In this document: piece by piece, positions 1-11,508 of the stretch
How positions within the stretch are numbered: the first letter of the stretch is position 1
Layout: each line of letters opens with the position of its first letter
NCBI GenBank assembly: GCA_000467715.1
Contig: AJFK01000485.1
Span: 1-64,000, forward strand
Direction: 5' to 3'
Source: Hysterium pulicare CBS 123377
Lineage: Eukaryota; Ascomycota; Dothideomycetes; Hysteriales; Hysteriaceae
Length of the DNA stretch: 64,000 nucleotides
Position numbers and translations under genes: made by a program
The notes under the pieces: model-generated
Told to the model about the DNA's origin: nothing
Database searches by the model: none
What the model saw: the letters and a program-made list of their open reading frames with translations, nothing else

Positions 1-192
1 CCTTTCTCTACCTTCCTATTCAGGAGCTTCCTGAAAAAGAGCCTCTTGCTCGTGAGAGGCTGTTAGAAGGCGGCGGCACTTACAAAGAGTAGGGTTTTGG
101 GCTCGGTTAGATTTGCGGACACTTTCGCATCATGAAATTCCTTGGGGTTTCTCTCTCTGCCTCAGACGGCGTAGGCATAGCATCAGGCAAGC

Positions 193-1683
193 TTAACCCC
201 TTCTCCGATTTTTCTTCCGCCTACGACTGCCCACGTCGGCATTGTTTACCGGAGCTTGTTGAGATAAAGGGGCGCTAGGAGGCTCTGATGTGGTGGTGTC
301 TAATTTAGTAGCCTCTAAAGGCACACTGTCATTACTACCTTTCTCATCCGTTTTCTCGTCAAGTCCTCCTGGGAAAGTTGTAGCGTCCTTAGCATCTTCG
401 TCCTTCTTCTCCTCTGAACTCGATAGAAGGGTGGCAGTTTCAGGGGGATTTGACACTTGCACCATCTTCCCTTCTACATGAGGCGCATCCCCAAGTGTTT
501 CCCTTTCAACAATCTGCGCTTGAGCGCTAGCATGGGCTTCCGGTTCGTAAACTTCTGATTCAATGGCCTTAGGTTCAGCAATTTCTGATTCAGTGGCCTC
601 GGGTTCGATGACTTTCGGTTCAGGGTCTTCTGGTTCGATATTTGTGAGTTTATCATCTTCCAGGTTGGAGTCCAGCTTGGTATTCTCCGTCTCATGATCT
701 TCCGGCCCAAAATCCTCTAATTCAGACTTATACAGTATATAGGTTTTGCAGCAATCCCAACAAGCACTAAGACAAGCTTCAATGATGCCCCTGATATCTT
801 GGTACAGCATCTTATACAACACCAAAAAAAAGAAAACCCCTTCCAGAGACGCAAAGATGTCTCGCCAATGGTCCTGAAGAAAGGCGTAAAGTTGCGGTTG
901 CACAAATTCTGATACGCGTATGAGAAACACCCTAGGTCTCGGTTCGCTCTTGACAGGTGCTTGGTCCGTGAATGGATATATAGATTGCCATGTATGGGAG
1001 AACAAGGCAGTGGGGGTGCCGAAAAGCCATGAACGGGTAGAATCGTAGGCAATGAACTGCCTGTTTTTGGGACTATTGAGTGACCCTGGGGTACGGTGAG
1101 ACAGGATCTGACGTCTGGAGGCTTGTGCATGGGGCTCGTAGCGAATGGGCTGATACCAAATTTGAGCCTCAGGCGAGAAATTGATGCCAGGGTACCATCC
1201 CATTGCCATTAAGACCGCTTGGAAAGTCTTGCATATAGCCCAAAGCGCAAAGGGGAGACCGTAGGCACTAGTAAAGCTTGTGAATTGGTTGACTGCTATA
1301 CCGATACAAGTAGCAAAGAATCCGTAGAGCCAAAACTGGTATCGCTGCACATCGAAGGCATAGATGTAGATAGGAGTGAGCAACACGCTCAAGGAAATTG
1401 TAAGTCTTCTCATATTCCAAAGCACGACTATAATTCTTGTGTACGAAAGAGTTGGAAAACCAAGTAAGACGAGGGTATGTTCGCGGCCGAGGAGGAGGTC
1501 TAGTACCTTTTATGGTGGAGACTCAAGTATAACAGCATGAAGTAGATTAGTACAGTATAGTAGCAAACGGAAAGAGTAGACACGGCGACAACGGACAATG
1601 TTGACAATAAAGAGAGAAAATGGAGAAAGTGCTGAAAGGAGAACTGGCACTGGTGATAAGAAAGAGGCGGGCTGGACAGTCAT
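193..1683 (-). CDS. Multi-TM membrane protein with acidic repetitive tail, unknown function
   Basis: I do not recognise a named family. A two-exon model reads 478 residues: exon 1 1683-1554 and exon 2 1499-193, joined by a 54 bp intron (1553-1500, GTACTA...TACTAG) that removes an in-frame TAA and keeps frame. The N-terminal half has about four hydrophobic segments (exon 1, then near PTLSYTRIIVVLW, RRLTISLSVLLTPIYIYAF and GLPFALWAICKTFQAVLMA), and another precedes the tail (SLEGVFFFLVLYKMLY). The C-terminal 170 residues are Glu/Pro-rich, with a degenerate repeat of about 10 residues (EPKVIEPEATESEIAEPKAI), and end in a basic cluster RRRKKNRRRG. The start at 1683 is preferred because the exon is open from there. 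A membrane anchor with a disordered cytosolic tail is inferred; the splice donor is not a strong consensus. Confidence 0.6.
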
Positions 1684-3124
1684 GACGAGAATAAAACAAT
1701 TCTAAAATCTAGAACATTGCCCCGTCGCCAATTACTTGTTACGCGTTTGGCGAACTACCTGAGTGGCGTATGGCATTGAACAAAAGAAGTGAGTCTAAAA
1801 AGTCAGACAAAGGCAACATTCTGAAAAAAGAGGAAGGGACACATACGGGTATAAGCTTGTATGTCAACAAGTCAGCCGGACTAGGCTGAGTTTGAAAGGA
1901 AGATCGATGAATGCACCTACTGAATTGACGTCCCAAGCATGAAGACCCCGGCTTCTTTATCTACTGCAGCTACATTTTGGGGGCTGAAATGACAGGACAG
2001 TCAGTTCGAACAAAGGAAGCAACTCTCAACGGGATGAGAGTCATTCCGAATGGCGTAGCGCTGCCGTTGTCCTTGTGCTCTGGATCATAAGTGGCGCAGA
2101 GAGCTGCCTACATTCCAGTCACGAAGCGATGAGCTGGAAAATAGCAGATCAAGCGGTGGTGAAGACACGGAATCTTTCCTTCAGCCATCTTGCCAAACAA
2201 TCTCGTGGGATATCACCGAGATCATTCTCTACTACCGGTGGTCGCCCGAAATCGCGGACGTACAGATCGCCATTGAGCGGGTTTTCGCGAGTGTTGCCAT
2301 ACTGGCGAATGTTTTGAATAAAGCTACGTGCCTAGAAGTATGCTGTGGATGAAGAAATGTCCTCATCGAGGGCACAGGTTCATCATTCGTTGACATGTAA
2401 TACATTGGCTTTGTACTTGGAAGTCGGTGACGCGATCTTGGCTGGCAAGATTTCGGCTCCTAGGTAGTTGCGAGTGTGTTTCGTTAAGGCCGGTCCGAGC
2501 TTCACCTCGACCTTTGAGCAAGACCATTCATACGGTAATATAAATGTGCAGTATGACTCTTCTGCTAGCTAGGATGGACGGGATGCAACTTTTGGTCCAG
2601 ATGATCTTCCACTACTATCATTAAACCAATACTTTTATCGCGCGAATTTAACTAGTTTGGTTAAAATTTTAACTAAGCTTAGGTAAAGGACTGGAGATAT
2701 TAGCACTGAGCAGATTTGTTTGCCACATTAAACTTTTTTTCTCTCTTACCTACACTTTGGTACCTCGGTTCTGAAAGCTAAACACTGAATTCTTGACACT
2801 TTCTGGGCATCCTTGATTATAGGTTTCCGTGGCTAGAGCATAGAGTGGATACCTAGGACATGCATAAGTCTGAGCCCATGTTACCAGCACTTCAGCCCAC
2901 AAATTTAAGACGCAAGCCTCTTCAACTACCATCGGCTATTGCTTACGAGCAAGTAGCATGCCTAGGTAGGGTAAAGAGAGACATCAAAGCTATATACTCT
3001 AGTAGTCGCCTGTGGACAAACAGAGCTCGCCCGCTTTTTCGGAAACTAATCACGCGCTAAAAATCGCGCAAGAAGTTTTCTGGGTTATTGGATCTACCAT
3101 ATCAATAGAATTCAAAATGTATTA
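1684..3124. other. Intergenic stretch
   Basis: Only short overlapping frames on both strands, none with recognisable domains or joinable exons. The left part is the 5' region of the minus-strand membrane protein gene. Around 2645-2685 there is an AT-rich imperfect palindrome centred on TTAAAATTTTAA. No RNA gene or repeat is recognised. Confidence 0.5.
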
Positions 3125-3617
3125 TTACGGGGTAAGAATTATATGAATCGTTGGAGTCATACATGTTTTCATATAGGAAACCCATTCAGCACCAGGACAG
3201 TCAATCCAGCGAACGCACCTGCTACAACCAAGAATAGGCCAGAGCTTGAAAACAAGTGACCTGTAAAGGTCTTCCTCGGCCTGGAAGGTCTCGTCCCCCC
3301 GGATTTGCTTATCATTAATGAGACATTGTGCGGTGGTCAATGAAGCACTAGGGGAACGCTCGTAGAAGGTTCGTCCGCGGCGCTCCACATCAGCTGTTGT
3401 CCTCCTTCGAAGTCCTGAAATAGGTGGACTATGAAGATGCGAGTCCGATATGTTGGGGTTGTTATCGAAGTTCTTTATGGAGTTGCTATCTTTTTGCACT
3501 GTAGGATTCGTCTTTCCCATATCATCCATCTCAAGCGTGTTTTCAGATGTGGTATCGTTAGTATCCGAACCATTGACTCTCGTCTTGGCTTTCGGGTAGT
3601 CTTCTACGCATAATAAT
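3125..3617 (-). pseudogene. Probable former 3' exon of the upstream membrane protein gene
   Basis: An open frame with Ser/Thr/Asn-rich and basic composition lies directly downstream, on the same strand, of the membrane protein ending at 3659. It can be joined to that gene only by reading past the TAA at 3661-3659: a GT donor a few bases further (TATG|GTTCGT) and the acceptor TAG just before 3602 then keep frame and give YEDYPKAKTR and onward, a normal-looking cytosolic tail. No domain is visible in the segment. The alternative is that this is unrelated noncoding sequence and the membrane protein simply ends at 3659. Confidence 0.3.
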
Positions 3618-3658
3618 CAGCATTAGTGTAAATGGCCATGAATGACATACGAACCATA

Positions 3659-5063
3659 TTACGTTTCTAACATAGCAAAGAGCGGCAAAGCTAGTAAAAT
3701 TAGAGGAAGAATCTGGCCAAACCCCCAGTCACTCTCGCTTCCGGTCATTCCGTTGTCCACCGCAGCTCCTTTTGTCACAAACAGGTCGTGAGTACCCCAC
3801 AAGAGCATGAAGAATAGACGAAAGACGTCAAACATTTTAGAAAAAAGGATTAATGATACGGTGAATGAAAGGAAAAAAAGAAACCAGGTAGCGGTATGGG
3901 CCAGGGTCCAAAGAACCCAACGAATTTCAAAGGTAGTTGTGCCCTGTCTTTGTATTCCAGTCCACGAAGAAAGCCGGCCAGGAAGCTTTAACAGATAGGC
4001 TAAAGGGTATGCCAGGGACGAGACCCAATGCAGCTCATCTGGGAAAAGATGGAATATCGTGTTCAGAAAGCTGAATGTTAAAAGGAAGAACGGCAGGAAC
4101 ATTTCCAATCCCAAAGTTAGGCTCATAGAGCTGTAACCTCTCCGCATCGTATTCCAAACGCACTGTGTTGGTAGGCCGTAAGCCATGAGCCAATTGATGT
4201 TGAACGTTAGCAGCTGAATCGTGGACACCATAACAAACAATACGGCTATCCAAGAAGCACGCCACCACCGCATCCAATGATTCTTTACTAGGTAAGGGTA
4301 GGCGGTTAGTATGGTTGCCTCGTGTGTAGTGTAAGATATCCAAGCAAGAGTAGATATAATATCGGCGTGATATTGCGTCAGAGTGCAATGCTGGACAAAG
4401 GCAACGGTTGAAATCGCTACTCCTGTGGCAAGTTGTTGGTCGCTAAGCATGATGACAACTTTCTGAAATGCTTCCAAGGAGGTACGTCGACTACCCGGTT
4501 CCTTTTTGGTCCAAGATTGTAGCCGATCTCTCACAATGGACGTATATTCAATAATCGATCCGTCGAGGTCATTCAGCGTTTCGTCTGGAATGCCGTCTTT
4601 GACGAAGCTGTACGCTATTATGAGAATCAAGAGAGTAGTCCAAGAAGAAATGAGGAATGCGAGAAGGACCTGGCACCGGTTAGGACAAGGTTTTACCAGG
4701 ATCTATGCCCAATTACCCCTACACCAGCCTGAATTGCTCATTAGCATGCATCACGGATGGACAGTTCGCGTGACTCACTATGTCTGGATCAGCCTCAAAT
4801 GGTTCGACCCAGTAACACCACGGATCGTAGGTCACATTGGGCTTGGTGCCATTGTGGATCAAATTCCATGCATAAGAGTCGTTCAGTTTGATGCCATGGA
4901 ACCAATAAATAGAGTAGTTCTCGTACAAAGGGCCAACGTATGGGCTAGAGGCATTGTAGATGACGGTATCGTTGAAGCTACGAATGATGGTGTTATTACA
5001 AGGCCCCTGCCAAAAGTCATCAGAAGGGACATAGCAATTTGGGTTTGGAATGCAGAAACCCAT
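3659..5063 (-). CDS. Polytopic membrane protein with glycosylated N-terminal ectodomain
   Basis: Two exons, 5063-4725 and 4669-3659, separated by a 55 bp intron with a CCTAAC branch site, give 449 residues. The first 110 residues are Cys/Trp/Asn-rich with several N-x-S/T sites (NNT, NDT, NAS, NYS, NDS, NGT, NVT), so look extracellular. They are followed by about seven or eight hydrophobic helices, including VLLAFLISSWTTLLILIIAY at the splice junction and GQILPLILLALPLFAM at the end. This layout (ectodomain plus about 7 TM) is common in uncharacterised fungal membrane proteins; no ligand or function can be assigned. Coding sense extends upstream of the chosen ATG (ICVRLVTIAASI, signal-like) but meets a stop, and a MITE begins 67 bp upstream, so the true 5' end may be lost. 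The terminal TAA at 3661-3659 may be premature. Confidence 0.65.
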
Positions 5064-5129
5064 TATCGACGCAGCAATTGTGACAAGGCGGACACAGATC
5101 GAAAATCAGCCCGAAGGTACGATACACAG

Positions 5130-5334
5130 GGGGTGTCATAATTCGTCGTTTTCGGAGGATAGGCGTGCGTCTACTATCTTCTTTTCCACCAGCCTGTATA
5201 GCTGATTTGATCTCTGTATAAGGCGTTTAAGTAAGTTACTATCTCTAAGATTATTTAAAAGAAGCTTATGCAATGGGATCTACCTAGACTTAGGTGGATT
5301 TAGAAGTCCTTAGTACGACTAATAATGACACCCC
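5130..5334. mobile_element. MITE copy 1 (about 205 bp, terminal inverted repeats)
   Basis: The ends are inverted repeats: GGGGTGTCATAATTCGTCG on the left and, on the other strand from the right end, GGGGTGTCATTATTAGTCG. The flanks extend the match imperfectly for about ten more bases (ACGATACACA and ACGTATCACA). There is no coding capacity. The interior matches copies near 40.67 kb and 48.92 kb (shared CTTCTTTTCCA, TATAAGGCGTT, AAGTTAC, ATCTACCTAGACT). It lies just upstream of the minus-strand membrane protein gene. The superfamily is not assigned because no target-site duplication is clear. Confidence 0.8.
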
Positions 5335-6593
5335 TTGTGATACGTAGCCTTATAAGGGCAGTCTTGGTCGCACCTGAGTCAGGACACCGACAAAATTTGA
5401 TTTTACGCGCACAGCTTCATAACTTTACGTGTTAGCATATCATTGCAGTATGTAAGTTTTGTCGGCCGCTCGGGGGCCAGGGCTCGACGCCACCTACAAG
5501 GCTGAGAACTTGACCCCACAGGCGTGTCCTCGGGTGCCGCGTATGACTGCCTCGGGACAGTTATCAGTGCTCCAATATATCCAATCGAGGATCTCCCGCT
5601 GCCTCCCGCTGAAATTGTAACATGCACACATTCTCCCGAGAGTGATAGCGGGCGGCAAGAATTCCACAAGGTCAGCCTTTACGACCGATTCAGTGCATCA
5701 AGTCAGCCCGATTAAGGATTACCCACAGGTTAGAGGAGTATTGAATGCATACCGATTCAATGTTCGGACTCGCCCCACTGAAGGCTAGCCTTCCTTCAAC
5801 CACCCGCTCACATTGTTGGATACCCTTTGTACTTTACCCAAGAATTCTAGCAAGACCAAAAGCCTTTTCACTCCTTCCCGGCTTGTGAATTGATGGAAAC
5901 CTCGGGATAATGTATATGCCTGCGGGATTGTCGGAGAGTAACTTGAGCAGTGCGGCTGACAAGCCTACGGCTTGAAGGTCATGCCGACTTTCTCCAGCAT
6001 CATTGCTTCAACAACTTCCCGTCATCCCCCAAGCGTGACCTCAGTAAGTAGATAACAGAGCAATCTCCGTCATCTTCTACTAGATTGAGTTCCCCTCCTG
6101 CAGTCCGCAACATTGGCCGCCTGCCAGGTTACAGAGGTGTGCTTTGATTTGTGCCACTTCTCCAAGGGAGAGCGGATGAGATGATGGGGAAACGGGAAAG
6201 ACGAGATCTTGCTTGAGATACTCTTCGAGCGGATGACTCGACTTAGGCTACCGTATGCCGATCGAAAGCTGGGTCGAAACCGGGATGGATGCCGCTCAGA
6301 TTGTAATCTACCTAGGAATTTTACATCCTGACGCCGATGTTGTGCACGGACTACCGCTTATTCAGCACCCGGACCTTGCAAGAATTTCGTGAACGTCAGT
6401 CTTTGTCTGGGCCACAACTTCATGGAATCATTACCACAACACGCTGGGTTTCCATCATTACTCATTATGCATACCGTTCTTTTTGCATCCATATCAGGAC
6501 TTGGTATTGACGCCTTGAATAGTTGGACTATGCTCGGAATCGATCCGAGATAGTCCCAAACTTAAACCTCTTATCCTGAGCCATCCTTAGAAA
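5335..6593. other. Intergenic stretch
   Basis: Short frames on both strands without recognisable domains (the longest is about 88 codons, minus strand, 5669-5403). The right end is the presumed promoter of the Hsp70-like gene. No RNA gene or repeat is seen. Confidence 0.45.
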
Positions 6594-8056
6594 ATGCGGC
6601 TCTTTCGCCATGCCATCGGTCTTACTCAGCTTTTTACATTGGGTATCGTTCTTGCTACCTTCAAGCGACCGGAAAGATACTGGAGTGGCCGGCCTCAACC
6701 AATTGGGGTAGATCTTGGTCCGGATTTTATGTGAGTAACATCAGTCTCGATGCTCCCCGTGGGTCAGGACTAGAGTAACTGGTGCATAGCCATGCGGTCT
6801 TCGCTCATAATATGAGCAATTTCACTCTATTGGCGAGGATGCAGCCCGGCCAGGTATACACCCAGTATATGGTTCGGGTTTATCACGAGGGACATCTACC
6901 CGATAAAGAGCCATCAGAAGATACGAGTAGAATGCATCGCCGGCGAATGGCTTTGAAATCTATAGTGCAGGAACTTAAAAGACTAAAAGAAGAGGTCGAA
7001 CTCCAGCATAACATTACCATGTCTTCCGCCATCATTGCGAGACCTGACTCGATGTCGAATGAAGCTTCCGACCTGGTTGATGAGGCTGTCCTTGAAGCAG
7101 GGCTGGAATCATGGGAGCAGTCAAAGAATCGCGCCGAGATGGTTTTACTTACAGCAGCACCAGATGTTCAGGGTCAAGCACTCGTTGTTCAGCACAGTTT
7201 ACACCATTTCGGCATCGATGAGATGCCACTCAATGGCAATTCAGGGCCTAGAACATCCATGCATGGCGATCAGTTCGATAGGTTGACCGGGACTTCGATT
7301 CTACTTGTCCTTGCGAATCGAATCCTCCAGAATGTTCGAGTAAAAGACGAGCGGCGTGAGAAAGCCATGGATGAGTTCACGTCTCCAGTGCGGAACATTG
7401 CACCACTACTCTACCAAATCTCTGTCGCCAGATGGCGTCTTCAATACGACTACCAGGCTGATCAAAATATCTCATTCACGGATCGAGCAGTGCCGATTGA
7501 CTTCTCGGAGCTACTTGGAGGCAGTTCCCTCTGGGGTAATCTGACAGGATTCGACATCGAGCTCGTACATAATGAGTTTATAGATATGTTTGCTGAGGCC
7601 ATTGAATCGTTCCTTGTATACAATGAAGATCAAGGCATATGGGCTTATGCCTTAGGTATTCTCGCTTCTAGCAAGTACAAAATCCGGTGTGCGACTGGGA
7701 ATACTGACATCTCTACAGATGAACTTCATATTAGCTGGGACAAACTTCAGAACCGCAGCCAATCGGAACGCAATGAGCTCCGAAAGCATATTACCAAGAC
7801 AGTGCTACCTCCTCATGGCAGAAAGTCCTGGTATAAAAGCATTGAAGCTGTTCTCGTGCTGGGATGCTCTCAAGATGTTCAGCTCATTGAATCGGCCCTA
7901 AACAAGCTGTCGCCTCAAATCCTGACCCAAATGTCCTGCAACAATAGAGCGCCATGCGAACTTGCTGCAAGAGGATCTGCGCTAAAGGCTATGGAGTGGG
8001 TTGGAAATTACGACCGAGAAAAAGCTTGGGACGAAAATTTACGTGACGAGCTATGA
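6594..8056 (+). CDS. Secreted or ER-targeted divergent Hsp70/actin-like ATPase protein
   Basis: Exon 1 6594-6730 and exon 2 6790-8056 are joined by a 59 bp GTGAGT...TAG intron and give 467 residues. The N-terminus is a hydrophobic signal-like segment (LTQLFTLGIVLAT), followed by IGVDLGPDF, which matches the Hsp70 phosphate-1 motif (IGIDLGTT) with the TT replaced. Near the C-terminus, EAVLVLGCSQDVQLIESAL and ELAARGSALKAM resemble the Hsp70 phosphate-2/adenosine region (VLVGG and A-x-GAA). The protein stops after the ATPase-like part, with no substrate-binding domain, and is shorter than BiP (about 650 residues). The central part is poorly conserved, so ATP binding is uncertain. A degenerate chaperone-like ATPase of the fungal 'actin-like ATPase domain' type is the best reading. 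Confidence 0.6.
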
Positions 8057-8338
8057 AAGCATTTTAGATAAAAAACGACAAGCCGTCCATCTCAAACATA
8101 CATCCGCGAAAAAGCCCCTCTATCTGAAGTTTTTGAACCTGTTCATCTATTTCAGCATAGGTAGTATGCTCCCTCCGGTACGCATTAACCTCCTCTCTGC
8201 TGCCTTTCATTGCATGGTATAACATCCTCATTTCTTATTCCTATTTTGGGGCTAACACGAAATAGTTGGATATGTAGGTAGGTTTCAGCCATCCCGTGGT
8301 TAGTTCTGTAATTTTTCTATGCTTTTCATTCGTTACTC
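8057..8338. other. Intergenic, convergent 3' ends
   Basis: The 3' flanks of the Hsp70-like gene and of the NmrA-like gene. Nothing else is seen. Confidence 0.4.
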
Positions 8339-9668
8339 TTCGCCAATTCAATCGCTCCTTTCACAAGCTTATCAAGCGTTACCTTAGGCAGTCCAACCTT
8401 TGATTCCAAACCTCCTGCTCCTCTTCAAAATCAAGTTCAACATCCACATCGCCAATGAAGCTTAGGGCAATCAATGGATACACCGCATCGTAATCACCCT
8501 CATCAAACTTCTTCCGGGACTCTTTCATGACTGGCCCTGACTCGTGCTCTAGAACGGTGAATTTCTCGCCGGTCTGACGTTCGAGAGAGGAGATAATCTC
8601 GCGGGAGCTAGTCACGAAGTCGCTGAGGAAGATCTGCCGGTTTGCCGTTTCGGCCGGGGACAAAAGCGCGCGAGCAACGGCAAGACCGGTGTTTGCTGAG
8701 GAGGTAACCGTGAACCGCCCATTGCCGGAGTCCCAAATCTTGGCTTTGCGGTTCTTCACATCTATACCTAGGAAATTACCCGACTTTGCAGGATCAAGAC
8801 GCCTATCTTTTCATCAGCATTTCCCTTAAAGCTTTCAAATCTGGAATGATGAGGAATTGGAAACATGAAGGAGAGGCCATTAAACCCACCAATCAAGCCA
8901 CGAGCCGCAGGAGAAAGAAGTCCAAGTCAATCCCGTGCTTTCTTTACTCTTCAAATACTCCAACATCTCTCCTTTGGCGTTAAAAACCGGAACCAATTTC
9001 CTCGCTCTAGGATCCAAATTATTTGCGCCAAACTCACTCGGGACGAGTCTCTTCACGCCCGCTTTGACAGCCGCGTCGATGAATCGGAATGCCAAGTCGT
9101 CTTTGGTGATAGACGTTGTGCCTAAGGCGACTACGACAGCATCTTGCCCACAAAAGGCGGCGGTTAGCTCATCCACGGTGAAGGCGTCGGATACTTCATG
9201 CGTCGGGACGGAGAATTTGGATGCTGAAGAGGCGCGAGTGAGGACTGAGACGTTGAATGAAGTCTCGTCGAGGAGGGCTCTCAGCAGTGGGGCGCCGACG
9301 GAACCAGATGCCTAGAGGTATCAGCCGAGAGAAACAAAGAGACAGCAAAGAGCTAGTACCGCGTTGTACTGGCTTTTGCCCGACACCCCCCTTTTGCCCG
9401 AAAAGAACACCAAAATCTGACGTCTATTTCTTATAAAACTTAAGAGTATAGTTTAATATATCCTTCTGCAGCTTCTGTTAAATTTGCATCTAAATTAGAG
9501 TAGTATAAGAGGGTTAGATACTATTGTGAAGTTTAGAGGTTGAAGAGAATAATAAGGTAAGCAAGTTGTTGATTCAGAATTCGCTTTTTGGCCGTGCATA
9601 ATTAATCCTTACTCCAAAAGGTTTAGATCGGGTACCCCGGCGACGATTATATTCTTGATTGGAGCCAT
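8339..9668 (-). pseudogene. NmrA-like / isoflavone-reductase-type NAD(P)-binding protein, decaying
   Basis: The product would be an atypical short-chain dehydrogenase of the NmrA/isoflavone reductase group. Exon 1 (9668-9636) encodes MAPIKNIIVAG and exon 2 starts at 9311 with ASGSVGAPLLRALLDE, together forming the Rossmann G-x-x-G-x-x-G motif. Further family hallmarks are VVVALGTT, GVKRLVPSEFGANN, LTWTSFSCGSWLDW, KNRKAKIWDSGNGRFT and the terminal LPKVTLDKLVKGAIELAK. Exons 1 and 2 are separated by a 324 bp intron with AT-rich, insertion-like sequence. Two places cannot be joined in one frame: around 8760-8895, after SWLDW, where no GT-AG pair restores frame, and near 8390, where QRL and GLPKVTL lie in different frames as if one base were missing. 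It is read as a recent pseudogene or as assembly indels. Confidence 0.7.
9345..9615. other. AT-rich insertion-like block inside the NmrA-like intron
   Basis: Most of the 324 bp first intron is AT-rich sequence preceded by two close copies of CTTTTGCCCGA (near 9373 and 9394) separated by a C tract. Neighbouring introns are 45-65 bp, so about 250 bp looks inserted. There are no clear terminal inverted repeats or open frame, so the element type is unknown. Confidence 0.4.
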
Positions 9669-11508
9669 GACACTCAACTTGAGAGCTGGTGAATGGTATT
9701 GACGTTACGGCGGTTATGAATTCAGTTTTGGAATTCTCGCTTTGCGCTTCACGGTGGAAATTAGGGGACGATCGAGGTCTGAATGTTGTTTTTTGATACT
9801 GGTACCATGTTTCTGCATGTTCACTTTATATCGCCCACGAGACCTTTCTGCGCTCGTTTTGCCCACTTTTGTTCAAATTTCTCGTTGGTTTCCTATCCGG
9901 GTAGTTTTAGCTGTCGACATTCGGGAGGAATCACGGCAGTACTTGATGAGTATGCATTGTTCATCTACTTTTATGCCCCCAAGGCATCCAGCAACCATGC
10001 CGACATCTCCCGGGTATGCGGGGGCTTGGTCAATGTTGAGTAAACGAAAGCCGAGCGGTATCAGCGTTCGACGCACGCAATAACCAAACGATTGGTAATA
10101 TCGCAATTTGAGACATGGATAATTAACTGTAGGGCTTGCATTACTCATTGCAAGTTTGAAGATGGCTTACTCGAATGAGAGTCTGAATGCTGTGGAACTC
10201 GGTTTGAGAGATGTGATTGAGGCCAAGTTTGAAAAGCATTCTGAATGCTGTACGGCCCTGGAACTTTGTAGACGATGAGTATGGCGATTACGGCATCATG
10301 ATTCAACGGCATCCGCGAGTCTTCAAGCTTATAAGCCTTTCAAGTGATAGAGAATCGTGGTTTGACTTGAAGTTGTCGTTCCCCGGTGGCGCACACGGGG
10401 GAGAAGTTCCGGCGCCGAAACGTCTCCACACACTCGACGTTTCCGCTCCGCTCCTCTGCTCTTCGTCCTCCTTCGACACCACGACTCATCAGCCTTCTCT
10501 CGAGCCATCGCTGTCTGAACTCCAATGTACGCTAGGAAAGTGGCATATCCGGCCATGCAGCTGCATGCTCCGTTGGTATGCAGCCACTTGGTTCCCGAGC
10601 CCCGGTGTCGGCGACCTCTCACTACGCAGCCTTCTACTCCAGTCTCCGCGACGCACTTCTCTAACATTACTGCATCTTTCTATCTTTCTCCACCCCCTAG
10701 ACTACGTGCGAACGCAATACACCCTGCCTTTTCAATATCCATTGCCGAATCCTTTTAATCACCCTTCAATCAATGCATTCGCGCCAAATACAAATACCCA
10801 GAGACCGTCCCACTCTCTCGGATACGCTGTGTAACTCTCTTTCATACCTGCACAATACATGCCGTGCAACAGCCCTACTTCCACCCAGCCAGAACGCACT
10901 TCTGTTATCTAGCCTGCGCTTCGACGCATAAAAGGTATTCAGAAACGGGGCAAGATCGACGGGAATCCCCAGAAATCACCCATAGTAATGGTAACTCGCG
11001 TCGTCGGTGTCATCGGCTACGCATACGTGCAGCCGCGCAGTCTTCTCAGGCGCAAGAAAAAGCCCGGGTGCTCGTGCTGGCTCTGCATGAAAGACAGAAG
11101 TGGAAGACTGCATGTGAAGACTTTTTGAACACACGACAGGACTCAACATGGGCCCTTGAATCTCTCGACGAAGGACTTCGCAATAGTGTCGCAATTCGCT
11201 TTGTTTGTGTCCCTGAAACGTAAAAAGCGGTAAGATTTCAGATTTCATATACTCGGTAAGATGGAAGAACTGTGCCTCAATTCATGCAAGTCGTACTTTC
11301 TAGTAAAGATGGCTTCTACCACCCGGGATTTCATTATTGGTTGAGTCCTGCCAATTCAATTAGAGTTTTCTCCATAGTTTTTCACTTTTTATGATCGCCG
11401 CTATGCTTTAGTGCTGCGAAGTTCCTTCATTATATCCACTCCACACTTCCACCTCTACTCGAGATTCAATAAGATCCTGGAGAGGAAGAGAAATCTTGTG
11501 CAAGTGAC
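9669..11508. other. Long intergenic region upstream of the MFS gene
   Basis: Frames up to about 205 codons (10217-10834, plus strand) and 119 codons (10864-11223, plus strand) overlap equally open frames on the other strand and show no domain, so they are not called genes. The segment 11400-11508 is C/T-rich and is the likely core promoter and 5' UTR of the MFS gene. Confidence 0.45.

Noticed and set aside
3617-3661. Splicing GAAAC|GTAATA at 3660 to the TAG acceptor near 3602
   Set aside because: Gives only about 15 codons before a stop, in a frame unlike the downstream open segment; kept only as an alternative end.
4506-5141. 211-codon plus-strand frame antisense to the membrane protein
   Set aside because: It mirrors the exons of the well-supported minus-strand gene and crosses its intron; it has no domain.
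10217-10834. 205-codon plus-strand frame
   Set aside because: Overlaps open frames on the other strand, has low-complexity Ser/Pro/Leu composition, no domain and no partner exon.
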